Origin: Glycomyces paridis
Lineage (GTDB): Bacteria > Actinomycetota > Actinomycetes > Mycobacteriales > Micromonosporaceae
NCBI RefSeq assembly: GCF_004912155.1
Contig: NZ_STGX01000007.1
Location: forward strand, 1 to 64,000
Direction: 5' to 3'
Length of the DNA stretch: 64,000 nucleotides
Below, in pieces: positions 7,658-15,561 of this stretch. A program made the translations under genes and the position numbers. A model generated the notes under the pieces. It was not told where the DNA came from. It was given only the letters and a program-made list of their open reading frames with translations, and searched no databases. Position 1 is the first letter of the stretch. Every line of letters begins with the position of its first letter.

Positions 7658-9628
7658 TCACTTGAAGACGCGGCGCAGCGGCGGCGGCTCGGTGCTCTCG
7701 CCGAGGATCCACGGCACGATGCAGACCATGACGCCGGGCTCGTACTTGAGCTGACGGCGGATGGCCTTGGTGGTCTGGTTGTGCAGGAGCGAGGTCGACC
7801 AGTTGAAGTACCCGCGCGAGAGGCGGCCCTTCTGGTGGCCCTGGCCGACCACGTATTCGGGCAGGTAGACGGTGACGACGTCGCGCGGGGCGTCGGCGCG
7901 GCGGGCCTTGACGTAGTCCACGATCGGGCCGGTGATCTCCCGGTAGGGCGAGTCGACCACGGTCAGCGGCACCTTGATCGACCGCCGCTCCCATTCGGCG
8001 AGGAGCTGGCGCGAGGCCGCGGCGTCGACGTTCACCGTCAGGGCCGTGACGGTGTCGGGCCGGGTGGCCTTGGCGTAGGAGAGCATCCGCATGAGCGGCA
8101 GGCTCACCGAGGAGACGAGCACGATCGCGTGGTTGCGCGCGGGCAGGCGCGGGCGGCCCGGCGGCAGCTCCAGTTCGGCGCGCACCGCCGCGTAGTGCCG
8201 GGCGATGAACAGCATGAGCAGGTAGCACCCGCCGATGATGAGGACCGCGATCCAGCTGCCGCGCCGGTAGTCGGTGAGGGCCACGATGACGAGCACGACC
8301 GCGCAGGCCAGCGCGGCGGCGAGGGCGGTGAGGCGGGCGCGTGTGGCGCGCGAGCGGCGGGCGGGGTCGCGTTCGACGTCGAGGACGCGGCGCCAGTGGC
8401 GGACCATCGCGGCGTGGGCGAGGACCATCGAGAGGAAGACGCCGACGATGTACAGGCCCATGAGGCCGTTGGTGGCGACGCCGAAGAGGACGACCAGGAT
8501 CGCGGCGGCGACGGCGAGGATGAGGATGCCGTTGGAGTAGACGAGGCGGTCGCCGCGCTTGTGGAGCTGGCGGGGCAGGAGCGAGTCCTCGGCGAAGATC
8601 GAGGCGAGCTGCGGGAAGCCGACGAACGCGGTGTTGGCGGCGAGGAGGAGGACGCCGGCGGTGGCGAGCATGATCGGCCAGACGGCGGCGGGCGAGGAGT
8701 CGAAGACGGTGTCGGCGAGCTGGCCGATGAGGGGGTGCTGGAGGTATCCGGCGGCGCCGGGTTCGGCCGCGGCGCGGGCGCCGGTCTGGTGGGCGAGGAC
8801 GACGATGCCGGTGAAGAGGGCGACGGTGGCGCCGCCGACGACGGTGATGGCGGCGGCGGCGTTGCGTCCGCGCGGGGGCCGGAAGAAGCGGACGCGGGTC
8901 GTGAAGGTCTCGATGCCGGTGACGGCGACCGATCCGGCGGCGAAGGCCCTGGCGCACAGGAGGAACAGGGCCGCGGAGGTCCATTCGCGGTCGTCGGCGG
9001 CGGTCTCGTTCGCGGAGGGGGCGGTGAGGTCGTCGCCGGCGCCCGCGCGGACGAGGCCGACGACGACGAGCGCGGCGATGCCGGTGACGAAGGCGAGGGT
9101 GACGGCGGCGGCGACGTGCCCGGAGACGCGCAGGCCGCGGAGGTTGTAGGCGGCCAGGAGCGCGATGGCGGCGGCGGCGATCCATTCGCGCCAGGCGCTG
9201 ATGCCGGGCAGGAGCACCGAGAGGGCGGCGACGGCGGCGGAGGCCGAGACGGCGACGGTGAGGATGTAGTCGAGGACGAGGGCGGCGGCGGCGAGGCGTC
9301 CGGCGCCGGGCCCGAAGTTCGCGGCGACCACGCGGTAGTCGCCGCCGCCGCCGGGGTAGGCCTGGACGGTGTACCGGTAGGAGGCGATGACGGCGACCAT
9401 GACGAGGGCGACGGCGACGCCGGTGGTGACCGAGTAGGCGTAGGCGGCGGTGCCGGCCACGCCGAGGACGAGGAAGACCTGCTCGGGGGCGTAGGCGATG
9501 GAGGAGATGGGGTTGACCGCGAGCAGGGGGATGGCGTAGCGCTTGGAGAGCACGAGGGAGCTCTGGCGTCCGGAGGCGAACGGCTCGCCCACGAGGAGCC
9601 GTTTGAAGACGGACATGGACCGGGTCAC
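7658..9628 (-). CDS. APC-superfamily transporter, KimA-like (potassium or amino acid)
   Basis: About 656 residues with 12 hydrophobic helices in the first 460 residues and a soluble C-terminal domain of about 170 residues that resembles a USP/nucleotide-binding fold (NHAIVLVSSVSLPLMRMLSYAK). The start region SSLVLSKRYAIPLLAVNPISSIAYAPEQ is the signature of the family that includes Bacillus KimA, a high-affinity K+ importer, as well as proteins annotated as amino acid permeases. The divergent neighbours are two TrkA-type K+ regulatory proteins, which favours K+ (inference). Start: GTG 9628 has an AAGG 9 nt upstream; ATG 9616 (MSVFKRLL) is the alternative. The gap to the divergent TrkA gene is only 145 bp and must hold both promoters. 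Confidence 0.85.
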   Translation of the reverse strand: MTRSMSVFKRLLVGEPFASGRQSSLVLSKRYAIPLLAVNPISSIAYAPEQVFLVLGVAGTAAYAYSVTTGVAVALVMVAVIASYRYTVQAYPGGGGDYRVVAANFGPGAGRLAAAALVLDYILTVAVSASAAVAALSVLLPGISAWREWIAAAAIALLAAYNLRGLRVSGHVAAAVTLAFVTGIAALVVVGLVRAGAGDDLTAPSANETAADDREWTSAALFLLCARAFAAGSVAVTGIETFTTRVRFFRPPRGRNAAAAITVVGGATVALFTGIVVLAHQTGARAAAEPGAAGYLQHPLIGQLADTVFDSSPAAVWPIMLATAGVLLLAANTAFVGFPQLASIFAEDSLLPRQLHKRGDRLVYSNGILILAVAAAILVVLFGVATNGLMGLYIVGVFLSMVLAHAAMVRHWRRVLDVERDPARRSRATRARLTALAAALACAVVLVIVALTDYRRGSWIAVLIIGGCYLLMLFIARHYAAVRAELELPPGRPRLPARNHAIVLVSSVSLPLMRMLSYAKATRPDTVTALTVNVDAAASRQLLAEWERRSIKVPLTVVDSPYREITGPIVDYVKARRADAPRDVVTVYLPEYVVGQGHQKGRLSRGYFNWSTSLLHNQTTKAIRRQLKYEPGVMVCIVPWILGESTEPPPLRRVFK

Positions 9629-9773
9629 GTCGACTGACCTTACCGGCTGCGCGGTGGCGGCAGGCCCGCAGCGGCCTGGCGGGGTCGAAGCGCTGCGGGG
9701 GGCCGGTCGGGGCGTGAGAGGATCGGTTCGCGGCGCGGTTCGCGCCGCTGGACCGCTGAAGGGGTGGGACCGG

Positions 9774-10442
9774 GTGCACGTGGTGATCATGGGTTGCGGG
9801 CGTGTGGGCTCGTCCTTGGCGCGGAGCCTGGTCGAGCACGGCCATTCGGTCGGGATCATCGACCAGAACCCGAAGGCGTTCCGGCGTCTGGGCCCGGACT
9901 TCGACGAGACGACGGTGCGCGGGGTCGGCTTCGACCGGGAGGTCCTGGCGAAGGCGGGGATCAACCGGGCCGACGCGTTCGTGTCGGTGTCCTCGGGCGA
10001 CAACTCGAACATCATCGCCGCGCGCGTGGCGCGGGAGAACTACGGCGTCGCGAAGGTCATCGCGCGCATCTACGACCCGCAGCGCGCGAGCGTGTACGAG
10101 CGCCTGGGCATCCCCACGGTCGCGACCGTGCGGTGGACGGCCGACCGGCTGCTGCGCCACCTCATGCCCGGGGAGCAGGAGCCGCTGTGGCGGGACCCGA
10201 CGGCGACGCTGTCGATGGTCGAGATCCTGTGCGACGAGGGCTGGTACGGGCTGGCGCTGTCGGCGTTGGAGCAGGCGACGGGGCACCGGATCGCGTACGT
10301 CAACCGGTTCGGGCGGGCGACGCTGCCGACGGCCTCGACGGTGCTCCAGGACGGCGACCAGGTGTTCATGCTCGTGGCCGACGGCGACGAGGCGATGATC
10401 AGGCAGATCGCGGGCACCGCCCCGCAGGGGGGTGCGGCATGA
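9774..10442 (+). CDS. ceoB: TrkA-N/TrkA-C potassium uptake regulatory protein (CeoB type)
   Basis: 222-residue cytoplasmic RCK protein. The N-terminus HVVIMGCGRVGSSLARSL is a Rossmann GxGxxG nucleotide-binding site, and the strand ending in SVGIID supplies the acidic residue that selects NAD(H). Residues about 140-215 form the TrkA-C subdomain. Such proteins gate K+ channels and transporters in response to nucleotides. GTG 9774 is chosen since the family starts right at the first beta strand. It overlaps the next TrkA gene by ATGA. The order APC transporter (reverse), ceoB, ceoC matches M. tuberculosis Rv2690c-Rv2692 as I remember it. Confidence 0.9.
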   Translation: MHVVIMGCGRVGSSLARSLVEHGHSVGIIDQNPKAFRRLGPDFDETTVRGVGFDREVLAKAGINRADAFVSVSSGDNSNIIAARVARENYGVAKVIARIYDPQRASVYERLGIPTVATVRWTADRLLRHLMPGEQEPLWRDPTATLSMVEILCDEGWYGLALSALEQATGHRIAYVNRFGRATLPTASTVLQDGDQVFMLVADGDEAMIRQIAGTAPQGGAA

Positions 10443-11104
10443 GGGTCGCCATCGCGGGGGCCGGGAACGTGGGCCGTTCGATCGCCGCGGAGCTGGTCGG
10501 CAACGGCCACCACGTGCTGCTCATCGAGCGCGACCCCGATTCGATGCGCCCCGAGCGGGTCCCGGCGGCCGAGTGGCTGCTGGCGGACGCGTGCGAGCTG
10601 GAGAACCTGCGCCAGGCGCACCTGGAGGAGTGCGACGTGGCGGTCGCGGCCACCGGCGACGACAAGGTGAACCTGGTGGTGAGCCTGCTGTCGAAGACGG
10701 AGTTCGCGGTGCCGCGCGTGGTCGCGCGCGTCAACCGGGCCGAGAACGAGTGGCTGTTCAACGAGGAGTGGGGCGTGGACGTCTCGGTCTCCAAGCCGCG
10801 GCTGCTGGCCGCCCTCGTGGAGGAGGCGGTGAGCGTCGGGGACCTGGTGCGGCTCTTGAGCTTCCGGCAGTCGCAGGCGAACCTGGTGGAGATCACGCTG
10901 CCGCCGGAGGCCCCGCACGTGGGCCGCAGCGTCGCGGAGGTGCCGCTGCCGCACGACGTGGCGCTGGTGGCGATCATCCGGGGGCGCCGGGTCATCGCGC
11001 CGTCCCCCGACGACACGCTGGAGTCGGGCGACGAGCTGGTGTTCGTGTGCAACGAGGACGCCGAGGACGACACGCGCGCGGTCATCCTGGGGAAGCGGCG
11101 CTGA
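10439..11104 (+). CDS. ceoC: TrkA-N/TrkA-C potassium uptake regulatory protein (CeoC type)
   Basis: 221-residue paralogue of the preceding protein. It begins MRVAIAGAGNVGRSIAAEL (Rossmann motif) with LLIERD as the acid-ended second strand, and it has a TrkA-C part near residues 135-215 (VGRSVAEVPLPHDVALVAI). Two RCK proteins encoded by adjacent, translationally coupled genes probably form a heteromer that controls one transporter, most likely the divergently encoded KimA-like protein, since no TrkH/TrkG channel gene is in the window. The next gene is an LPMO rather than the DUF3159 gene expected in the ancestral order. Confidence 0.9.
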   Translation: MRVAIAGAGNVGRSIAAELVGNGHHVLLIERDPDSMRPERVPAAEWLLADACELENLRQAHLEECDVAVAATGDDKVNLVVSLLSKTEFAVPRVVARVNRAENEWLFNEEWGVDVSVSKPRLLAALVEEAVSVGDLVRLLSFRQSQANLVEITLPPEAPHVGRSVAEVPLPHDVALVAIIRGRRVIAPSPDDTLESGDELVFVCNEDAEDDTRAVILGKRR

Positions 11105-11150
11105 GCTGGGTCGGATCGATGCCCAAGGGCCGAAAAGGGTCCAGTCGGGC

Positions 11151-11195
11151 TTTACAGACGGCACGGGATCACGTTACATTGATAGTTCTCAATGT
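11151..11195 (+). promoter_or_regulatory. Promoter and inverted repeat of LPMO gene 1
   Basis: -35 TTTACA (11151-11156), an 18-bp spacer and -10 TACATT (11175-11180). Starting inside the -10 is a perfect inverted repeat, ACATTGA-N6-TCAATGT (11176-11195), which would cover about -11 to +9. The same promoter with the same spacing and the same arms, but with a different N6 and different flanks, precedes the second LPMO gene. The TTGA-N6-TCAA core resembles Crp/Fnr-type sites, but the regulator is unknown. Confidence 0.75.
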
Positions 11196-11205
11196 TTCAT
11201 GATTT

Positions 11206-11219
11206 TGGGAGCGCTACCA
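11206..11219 (+). promoter_or_regulatory. CebR/CelR-like cellobiose operator overlapping the LPMO 1 start
   Basis: TGGGAGCGCTACCA matches 13 of 14 positions of TGGGAGCGCTCCCA, the known site of the LacI-family cellulose regulators CebR (Streptomyces) and CelR (Thermobifida). Its last base is the A of the start codon, and its GGGAG also serves as the ribosome binding site. Regulator binding here would block elongation or initiation. Because the Shine-Dalgarno lies inside the motif, part of the match is expected from translation alone. Confidence 0.65.
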
Positions 11220-12286
11220 TGCTTAAGAAAGTACCGAAGCGGCTGCGCAAGCTGCTCGTCATCGCCGCCGCGGTGGTCGCCGCGGGCGCCTCGGCGCTCG
11301 TGTTCATCCAGCCCGCGTACAGCCACGGCACCGCCACCTCGCCCGCCGCGCGCCAGTACAGCTGCTGGGAACGCTGGGGCGGCGACCACATGAATCCGGA
11401 CATGGCCACCGAAGACCCCATGTGCTACCAGGCCTTCCAGACCAACCCCAACACCATGTGGAGCTGGATGAGCCTGCTCCGCGAGGGCATGGCCGGCCAG
11501 CACGAGGAGCTCATCCCCGACAACCAGCTCTGCTCCGGCGGCAACTCCCAGTACACCTCGCTCGACGTACCCGGCAACTGGCACACCACCCCACTCGCCA
11601 ACAACTTCAACCTCCACTACGAGGACCAAGCGGTCCACGGCGCCGACTACTACTGGGTCTACGTCACCAAACAGGGCTACGACGCCACCACCGACGCCCT
11701 CGACTGGGCCGACCTCGAACGCGTCGTCGAAACCGGCGTCTACCAACCCGGTGAAACCGTCGACATCCCCGTCAGCGCACCCGGCCGCACCGGACACCAC
11801 ATCGTCTACGTCGTCTGGCAGGCCAGCCACTTCGACCAGACCTTCTACTCCTGCTCCGACGTGTGGTTCGGCGAGGGCGGCCCCACCGAGGAGCCGACCG
11901 ACCCGACCGACCCGCCCACCGACCCGACGGACCCCCCGACCGACCCCACCGACCCTCCGACCGACCCGACCGACCCTCCCGGTGACCTGAGCTGCGCGGC
12001 CACCGCCTCGATCAACAGCTGGGGCAGCGGGGCGACCGTGACCGTCACGGTGTCCAACACCGGGACCTCGACCGTCCACTCCTGGATGCTCCACTGGACG
12101 TGGGCGAACTCGGGGGTCTCGGTCGCGAACATCTGGAACGCCGAGTACTCCACGATGGGCACCTCGGAGATGGCCGCGCCCGTCTCCTGGAACCAGGAGA
12201 TCGCACCCGGCGGCGAAGTGTCCTTCGGGTTCAACGTCAACGGCACGCTGAGTTCGATGCCCGCACTCGACTGCCTGGCCTCCTAG
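11219..12286 (+). CDS. Secreted AA10 lytic polysaccharide monooxygenase with CBM2
   Basis: Copper enzyme that cleaves crystalline cellulose (or chitin) oxidatively outside the cell. 355 residues: a 35-residue signal peptide ending AYS, then His36 as the mature N-terminus; with His140 it forms the copper histidine brace. The AA10 domain runs to about 222, with the family motif FYSCSDVWF (axial Phe209). A linker of (P)TDPTDP repeats spans about 222-257, and residues 260-355 form a CBM2 with the CAATASINSWGSGATV opening and a WNAEYSTMG segment. The ATG at 11219 lies right after the operator-like GGGAG. The D-W-x-D-L-E and VTKQGY features resemble C1-oxidising, cellulose-active AA10 enzymes (inference). 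It is a paralogue of the next gene. Confidence 0.95.
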   Translation: MLKKVPKRLRKLLVIAAAVVAAGASALVFIQPAYSHGTATSPAARQYSCWERWGGDHMNPDMATEDPMCYQAFQTNPNTMWSWMSLLREGMAGQHEELIPDNQLCSGGNSQYTSLDVPGNWHTTPLANNFNLHYEDQAVHGADYYWVYVTKQGYDATTDALDWADLERVVETGVYQPGETVDIPVSAPGRTGHHIVYVVWQASHFDQTFYSCSDVWFGEGGPTEEPTDPTDPPTDPTDPPTDPTDPPTDPTDPPGDLSCAATASINSWGSGATVTVTVSNTGTSTVHSWMLHWTWANSGVSVANIWNAEYSTMGTSEMAAPVSWNQEIAPGGEVSFGFNVNGTLSSMPALDCLAS

Positions 12287-12316
12287 GGACGCCTGACACG
12301 CCTTAGAGGACGCCGC

Positions 12317-12353
12317 GGACGCGGCTCCGGCCCTCGGGGCCGGGGCCGCGTCC
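12317..12353 (+). terminator. Strong hairpin after LPMO gene 1
   Basis: A 17-bp stem (12317-12333 with 12337-12353, one G-T pair) and a 3-nt loop, 30 bp after the stop of the first LPMO gene. There is no T tract, which is usual for high-GC actinobacterial terminators. It lies upstream of the second LPMO promoter, so the two genes probably form separate transcripts. Confidence 0.75.
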
Positions 12354-12415
12354 GTGCGCGTGGGACACGAGGGACGAATTCGATCGGTCAGGCGTCAAAA
12401 AGAACGGCTTGGGTG

Positions 12416-12460
12416 TTTACATGCGCAGTTCGTTGGGGTTACATTGAAAAGTATCAATGT
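12416..12460 (+). promoter_or_regulatory. Promoter and inverted repeat of LPMO gene 2
   Basis: -35 TTTACA (12416-12421), 18 bp, -10 TACATT (12440-12445), and a perfect inverted repeat ACATTGA-N6-TCAATGT (12441-12460). Elements and spacings are the same as for gene 1, while the surrounding bases differ, so selection rather than a fresh duplication seems to keep them. Confidence 0.75.
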
Positions 12461-12470
12461 TCCTAGGTTT

Positions 12471-12484
12471 TGGGAGCGCTATCA
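12471..12484 (+). promoter_or_regulatory. CebR/CelR-like operator overlapping the LPMO 2 start
   Basis: TGGGAGCGCTATCA matches 12 of 14 positions of the CebR/CelR operator. It lies 10 bp after the inverted repeat, exactly as in gene 1, and its last base is the first base of the ATG. The internal GGGAG acts as the ribosome site. Confidence 0.6.
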
Positions 12485-13638
12485 TGTTCAACCTCCGAAG
12501 ATTCGGACTCCACCGACTCGACCCGCCGCGACCCGGCGGACGCCGCATGACCGTCCGCAGCCTCATCGTCCTCGTGGCCGCGCTCTTCGCGGCCGGGACC
12601 GCCGCCGTCCTGTTCGTCCAGCCCGCCTCCAGCCACGGGACCGCCATCGGCCCCTCCTCGCGGCACTACAGCTGCTGGGAGCGCTGGGGCTCGGACTTCC
12701 AGAACCCGGCCATGGAGCAGGAAGACCCCATGTGCTGGGCCGCATGGCAGAACGACCCCAGCGCCATGTGGAACTGGAACGGCCTCTACCGCGAGCAGGT
12801 CGGCGGGAACCACCAGGCCGCCCTGCCCGACAACCAGCTGTGCAGCGGCGGGCAGACGGGCGGCACCCGGTACGCGCCTCTGGACGACCCCGGCCCCTGG
12901 AAGACCACGCAGGTGAACTCCAGCTTCACGTTCACCACCTGGGACCAGGCCAACCACGGCGCGGACTACTACCGCGTCTACGTGACGAAACAGGGGTACA
13001 ACGCGGAGACGGACGCGCTCGACTGGGCCGACCTCGAACTGGTCGCCGACACCGGGGACATCGATCCCGGCGTCGGGCGCACGCCGCCCTCGGGCGGCGG
13101 CACCCTCGTCGACATCCCGGTGAGCGCCCCCGGGCGCTCGGGCCACCACGTCGTGTTCATGATCTGGCAGGCCAGCCACTTCGACCAGTCGTTCTACTCC
13201 TGCTCCGACGTGTGGTTCGGCTCCGGTCAGCCGACCGACCCGCCGACCACCCCGGACGACCCGGACCCGACCACCGAGGAGCCCACGGACGACCCCACCG
13301 ACGAGCCGACCGGGGAGCCCACGGGCACCCCGGCCGGGTACGAGTGCACCGCCACCGCCACGGTCAACAACTGGGGTTCGGGCGCGGGCGTCACCGTCAA
13401 GGTCGAGAACACCGGCGACCAGGCCATCCACAACTGGATGCTGCACTGGGAGTGGCCCAGCAGCGGCGTGACGATCAGCCAGATATGGAACGCCGAGCAT
13501 TCCACGATGGGCGACATGGAGATGGCGGCGCCCGTCTCCTGGAACCAGGCCATCGCCGTGGGCGGCTCGATCGAGTTCGGGTTCAACGTCTCAGGCGCGC
13601 TCAGCGGCGCCCCCGAGTTCGACTGCTTCCCGACGTAG
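12484..13638 (+). CDS. Secreted AA10 lytic polysaccharide monooxygenase with CBM2 (second copy)
   Basis: 384 residues, same architecture as the preceding gene: a long signal sequence (50 residues, with a basic 22-residue extension before the hydrophobic core), mature His51, second copper His158 (NHGADYYRVYVTKQGY), an insertion PGVGRTPPSGGGT absent from copy 1, the FYSCSDVWF motif, a Thr/Pro/Glu/Asp linker near 265-300, and a CBM2 of about 95 residues starting ECTATATVNNWGSG. ATG 12484 sits at the conserved distance from the promoter and operator. ATG 12547 (MTVRSL) would give a more ordinary signal peptide. The pair probably arose by tandem duplication and has since diverged clearly. Confidence 0.94.
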   Translation: MFNLRRFGLHRLDPPRPGGRRMTVRSLIVLVAALFAAGTAAVLFVQPASSHGTAIGPSSRHYSCWERWGSDFQNPAMEQEDPMCWAAWQNDPSAMWNWNGLYREQVGGNHQAALPDNQLCSGGQTGGTRYAPLDDPGPWKTTQVNSSFTFTTWDQANHGADYYRVYVTKQGYNAETDALDWADLELVADTGDIDPGVGRTPPSGGGTLVDIPVSAPGRSGHHVVFMIWQASHFDQSFYSCSDVWFGSGQPTDPPTTPDDPDPTTEEPTDDPTDEPTGEPTGTPAGYECTATATVNNWGSGAGVTVKVENTGDQAIHNWMLHWEWPSSGVTISQIWNAEHSTMGDMEMAAPVSWNQAIAVGGSIEFGFNVSGALSGAPEFDCFPT

Positions 13639-13652
13639 TGAACTAGCGGAGG

Positions 13653-14402
13653 TCAGTACTCTAGGCGGCGCGGGGCCCCGGTCCCGCGCCGCGCTTCGGC
13701 GTGCGGGTCCTCCTCGGTCCTCATGCGCCGGCGCACGGCCCAGATCGTGAACGCCGTCAAGGCGATCGTGACCGGCCAGCCGCCGAGCAGCGTCACCAGG
13801 CCCAGCGCGTCGTCGGCGTCCAGGAAGTACAGCCAGGTCCGCACCGCGTTCTTGAGCAGGAACACGATCCCCCACAGGATCGTGATCCGGCTCAGCACGT
13901 CGACCAGCGGCTTGTTCTCGCGCCACTCCTTCTTGCCGCCCTGGGCGACCACGGCGTAGATCCAGCCGATGATCGGGTGGCGCACGAGCGCGGAGACGAT
14001 GAGCAGGACCCCGTAGATCCCGCCCTGGATGATCCCCGGCAGGTAGAAGTTGCGCGCGTCGGTCGAACGCCAGGCCAGGAACGCGCCGAGCGCGATCCCG
14101 AAGAGGCCGTTGAGCGCGTGGCGGACCGGCTCCTTGCGGACGGCGCGCCACGCGGCGATGGCGATCGCGCTCGCCGCCGAGACGACGATGGCCCACTGGA
14201 GGCCCGAGAGCGGGCCGAAGCCCGCGTCGGGCAGGAGCGGGTTGAGCACCACGAACAACGTGATCGGCACCGCGGCCTCGACCACGCCCTTGACGCCGCC
14301 GAGCTGCTGCGAGAGCTGCTCGGTGAACGGAGGGAGCTCGTCCGGGTCCCGGTCGTTCCCGTCCGCGGGGTCGGGCTTGCGGGTCGGCGTCTCGGTGCTC
14401 AT
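13653..14402 (-). CDS. DUF3159 integral membrane protein
   Basis: 249 residues; a conserved actinobacterial family (DUF3159; M. tuberculosis Rv2693c as remembered) of unknown function. After a 30-residue acidic N-terminus comes EQLGG-type helix QLSQQLGGVKGVVEAAVP, followed by about six membrane helices, with the conserved segment GGIYGVLLIVSALVRHPIIGW in the middle. It converges on the second LPMO gene with only 14 bp between the stops. The partners OB-fold, DUF3710 and Dut follow upstream in the same direction and probably form one operon. Confidence 0.85.
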   Translation of the reverse strand: MSTETPTRKPDPADGNDRDPDELPPFTEQLSQQLGGVKGVVEAAVPITLFVVLNPLLPDAGFGPLSGLQWAIVVSAASAIAIAAWRAVRKEPVRHALNGLFGIALGAFLAWRSTDARNFYLPGIIQGGIYGVLLIVSALVRHPIIGWIYAVVAQGGKKEWRENKPLVDVLSRITILWGIVFLLKNAVRTWLYFLDADDALGLVTLLGGWPVTIALTAFTIWAVRRRMRTEEDPHAEARRGTGAPRRLEY

Positions 14403-14449
14403 GCGGGCCTTCCGGTAGGTCGCCGGTGCGTGCGGCGACAGGTCCGCCC

Positions 14450-14812
14450 TCAGGGGCGCAGTTCGTAGGTCGGGTTGTAGATCACGAGCCGTCCGTCGCC
14501 CGTCCGGGCCACGCGGCCGCGGGCGACGAGCCTGGTCCCGGCCTCCAGGCCCACGATACGCCGTCGGCCCATCCAGACCAATGCGACCTGACCGGTGCCG
14601 TCGATGAGTTCCGCCTCGACCGAGGGCGAGCGCCCGTCGGTGCGCAGCACCACGGTGTGCAGGCGGCCGGCGACGACCGCCCGCTGCCGCGGCTCCAGAT
14701 CGGCGACCGGCGTCGCCCCGTGGTCGGACTCGCGGCGGATCTCGTCGGCGAACAGCTCCTGGGACGGGGCGGCGAGGCGCCTGAGCCAGCCTTTGAGCCG
14801 CTCCGAGGCCAC
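14450..14812 (-). CDS. OB-fold nucleic acid-binding protein
   Basis: 120 residues forming one OB fold (five-stranded barrel): VAGRLHTVVLRT, VEAELIDGTGQVALVWMGRRRI and LVARGRVARTGDGRLVIYNPTYEL. This matches the small OB-fold protein always found between DUF3159 and DUF3710 in actinobacteria (Rv2694c type). It probably binds single-stranded nucleic acid, but no function is established. It is separated from the DUF3710 gene by only 5 bp. Confidence 0.83.
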   Translation of the reverse strand: MASERLKGWLRRLAAPSQELFADEIRRESDHGATPVADLEPRQRAVVAGRLHTVVLRTDGRSPSVEAELIDGTGQVALVWMGRRRIVGLEAGTRLVARGRVARTGDGRLVIYNPTYELRP

Positions 14813-14817
14813 CGGCC

Positions 14818-15561
14818 CTACCGCTTGGGGCGCGGGGAGGGCTTGCGGCGCACCTGCGGCTTGGGGGTGTCCCCCGCCGCGATGATGGCCCGGTTGCCGT
14901 CGCCGCCTTCGGCCTTGCGCTGCGCGATGCGCGCGGCGGCCTCCTCGGCCATCTTCGGCGGGAGCTTGAGCGGCAGCGGCTCGCGCACCGGCATGGCGGT
15001 GGCGCCGCGGTCGATGACGAGGTTGCGCAGGGCCTCGTCGAGCTCGGGGGCGGCGGCCTCGTCGAGGGCCCGCTGGCCCTGGAAGGTCGCCTGGACGAAC
15101 CAGCGGGGGCCGTCGACGCCGCAGAAGCGCACCGAGTTGGTGCCCTTCTTGGCGGCGACCTTGGCGATGAGCTCGGTGCCCCAGCGGCCCTGGACCTCCT
15201 CGACCTGCCCGCCCTGGCCGGTGACCTGGGCGGCCAGTTCGCCGCGGAACTCCTCCCAGATGCCCTCGCTGCGCGGCGCGGCGCGCACGAGCAGCTGGAG
15301 CGCGGAGGCGCCGGTGGTGAGCAGGACCTGGCTGATGTTGCCCTTGGCGTCGGTCTGGGCCTGGAAGCCCACGCCCTTGGGAACGGGCAGGCGGATGGCG
15401 CCCAGGTCGATGCGGCGCACCTCGTCGTCGTCGGGGGCGTCGGCGACGTCGTACGGGCCGGAGGTGGCCTCGTGCTCGACGGTCTCCCCGCTCTCGGCCA
15501 GGGAGTCGAGGACCGCGCCCTCGGCGGGGCGCTGCTTCTTCGACTTTCGCCGCTTAAACAC
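14818..15561 (-). CDS. DUF3710 protein
   Basis: 247 residues, conserved actinobacterial family DUF3710 (Rv2696c type). It has a basic N-terminus ([12 protein letters not shown]), a folded middle with [25 protein letters not shown] and the [17 protein letters not shown] motif, and a basic C-terminal tail ([14 protein letters not shown]). Role unknown. The GTG at 15561 is preceded by an AGGAG site and overlaps the end of dut by 8 bp, which fixes the start and indicates coupled translation with dut. Confidence 0.85.
   Translation of the reverse strand: MFKRRKSKKQRPAEGAVLDSLAESGETVEHEATSGPYDVADAPDDDEVRRIDLGAIRLPVPKGVGFQAQTDAKGNISQVLLTTGASALQLLVRAAPRSEGIWEEFRGELAAQVTGQGGQVEEVQGRWGTELIAKVAAKKGTNSVRFCGVDGPRWFVQATFQGQRALDEAAAPELDEALRNLVIDRGATAMPVREPLPLKLPPKMAEEAAARIAQRKAEGGDGNRAIIAAGDTPKPQVRRKPSPRPKR

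Noticed and set aside
7512-10286. Reverse frame of 924 codons over the transporter and TrkA genes
   Set aside because: Arg/Pro-rich shadow; the real transporter uses another frame with clear membrane helices.
11880-11985. Tandem ACCGACCC repeats as a minisatellite or CRISPR-like array
   Set aside because: They encode the Thr-Asp-Pro linker between LPMO and CBM2; period is short and no spacers exist.
13590-14196. Reverse ORF overlapping the end of LPMO 2 and DUF3159
   Set aside because: Out-of-frame shadow of the DUF3159 gene.
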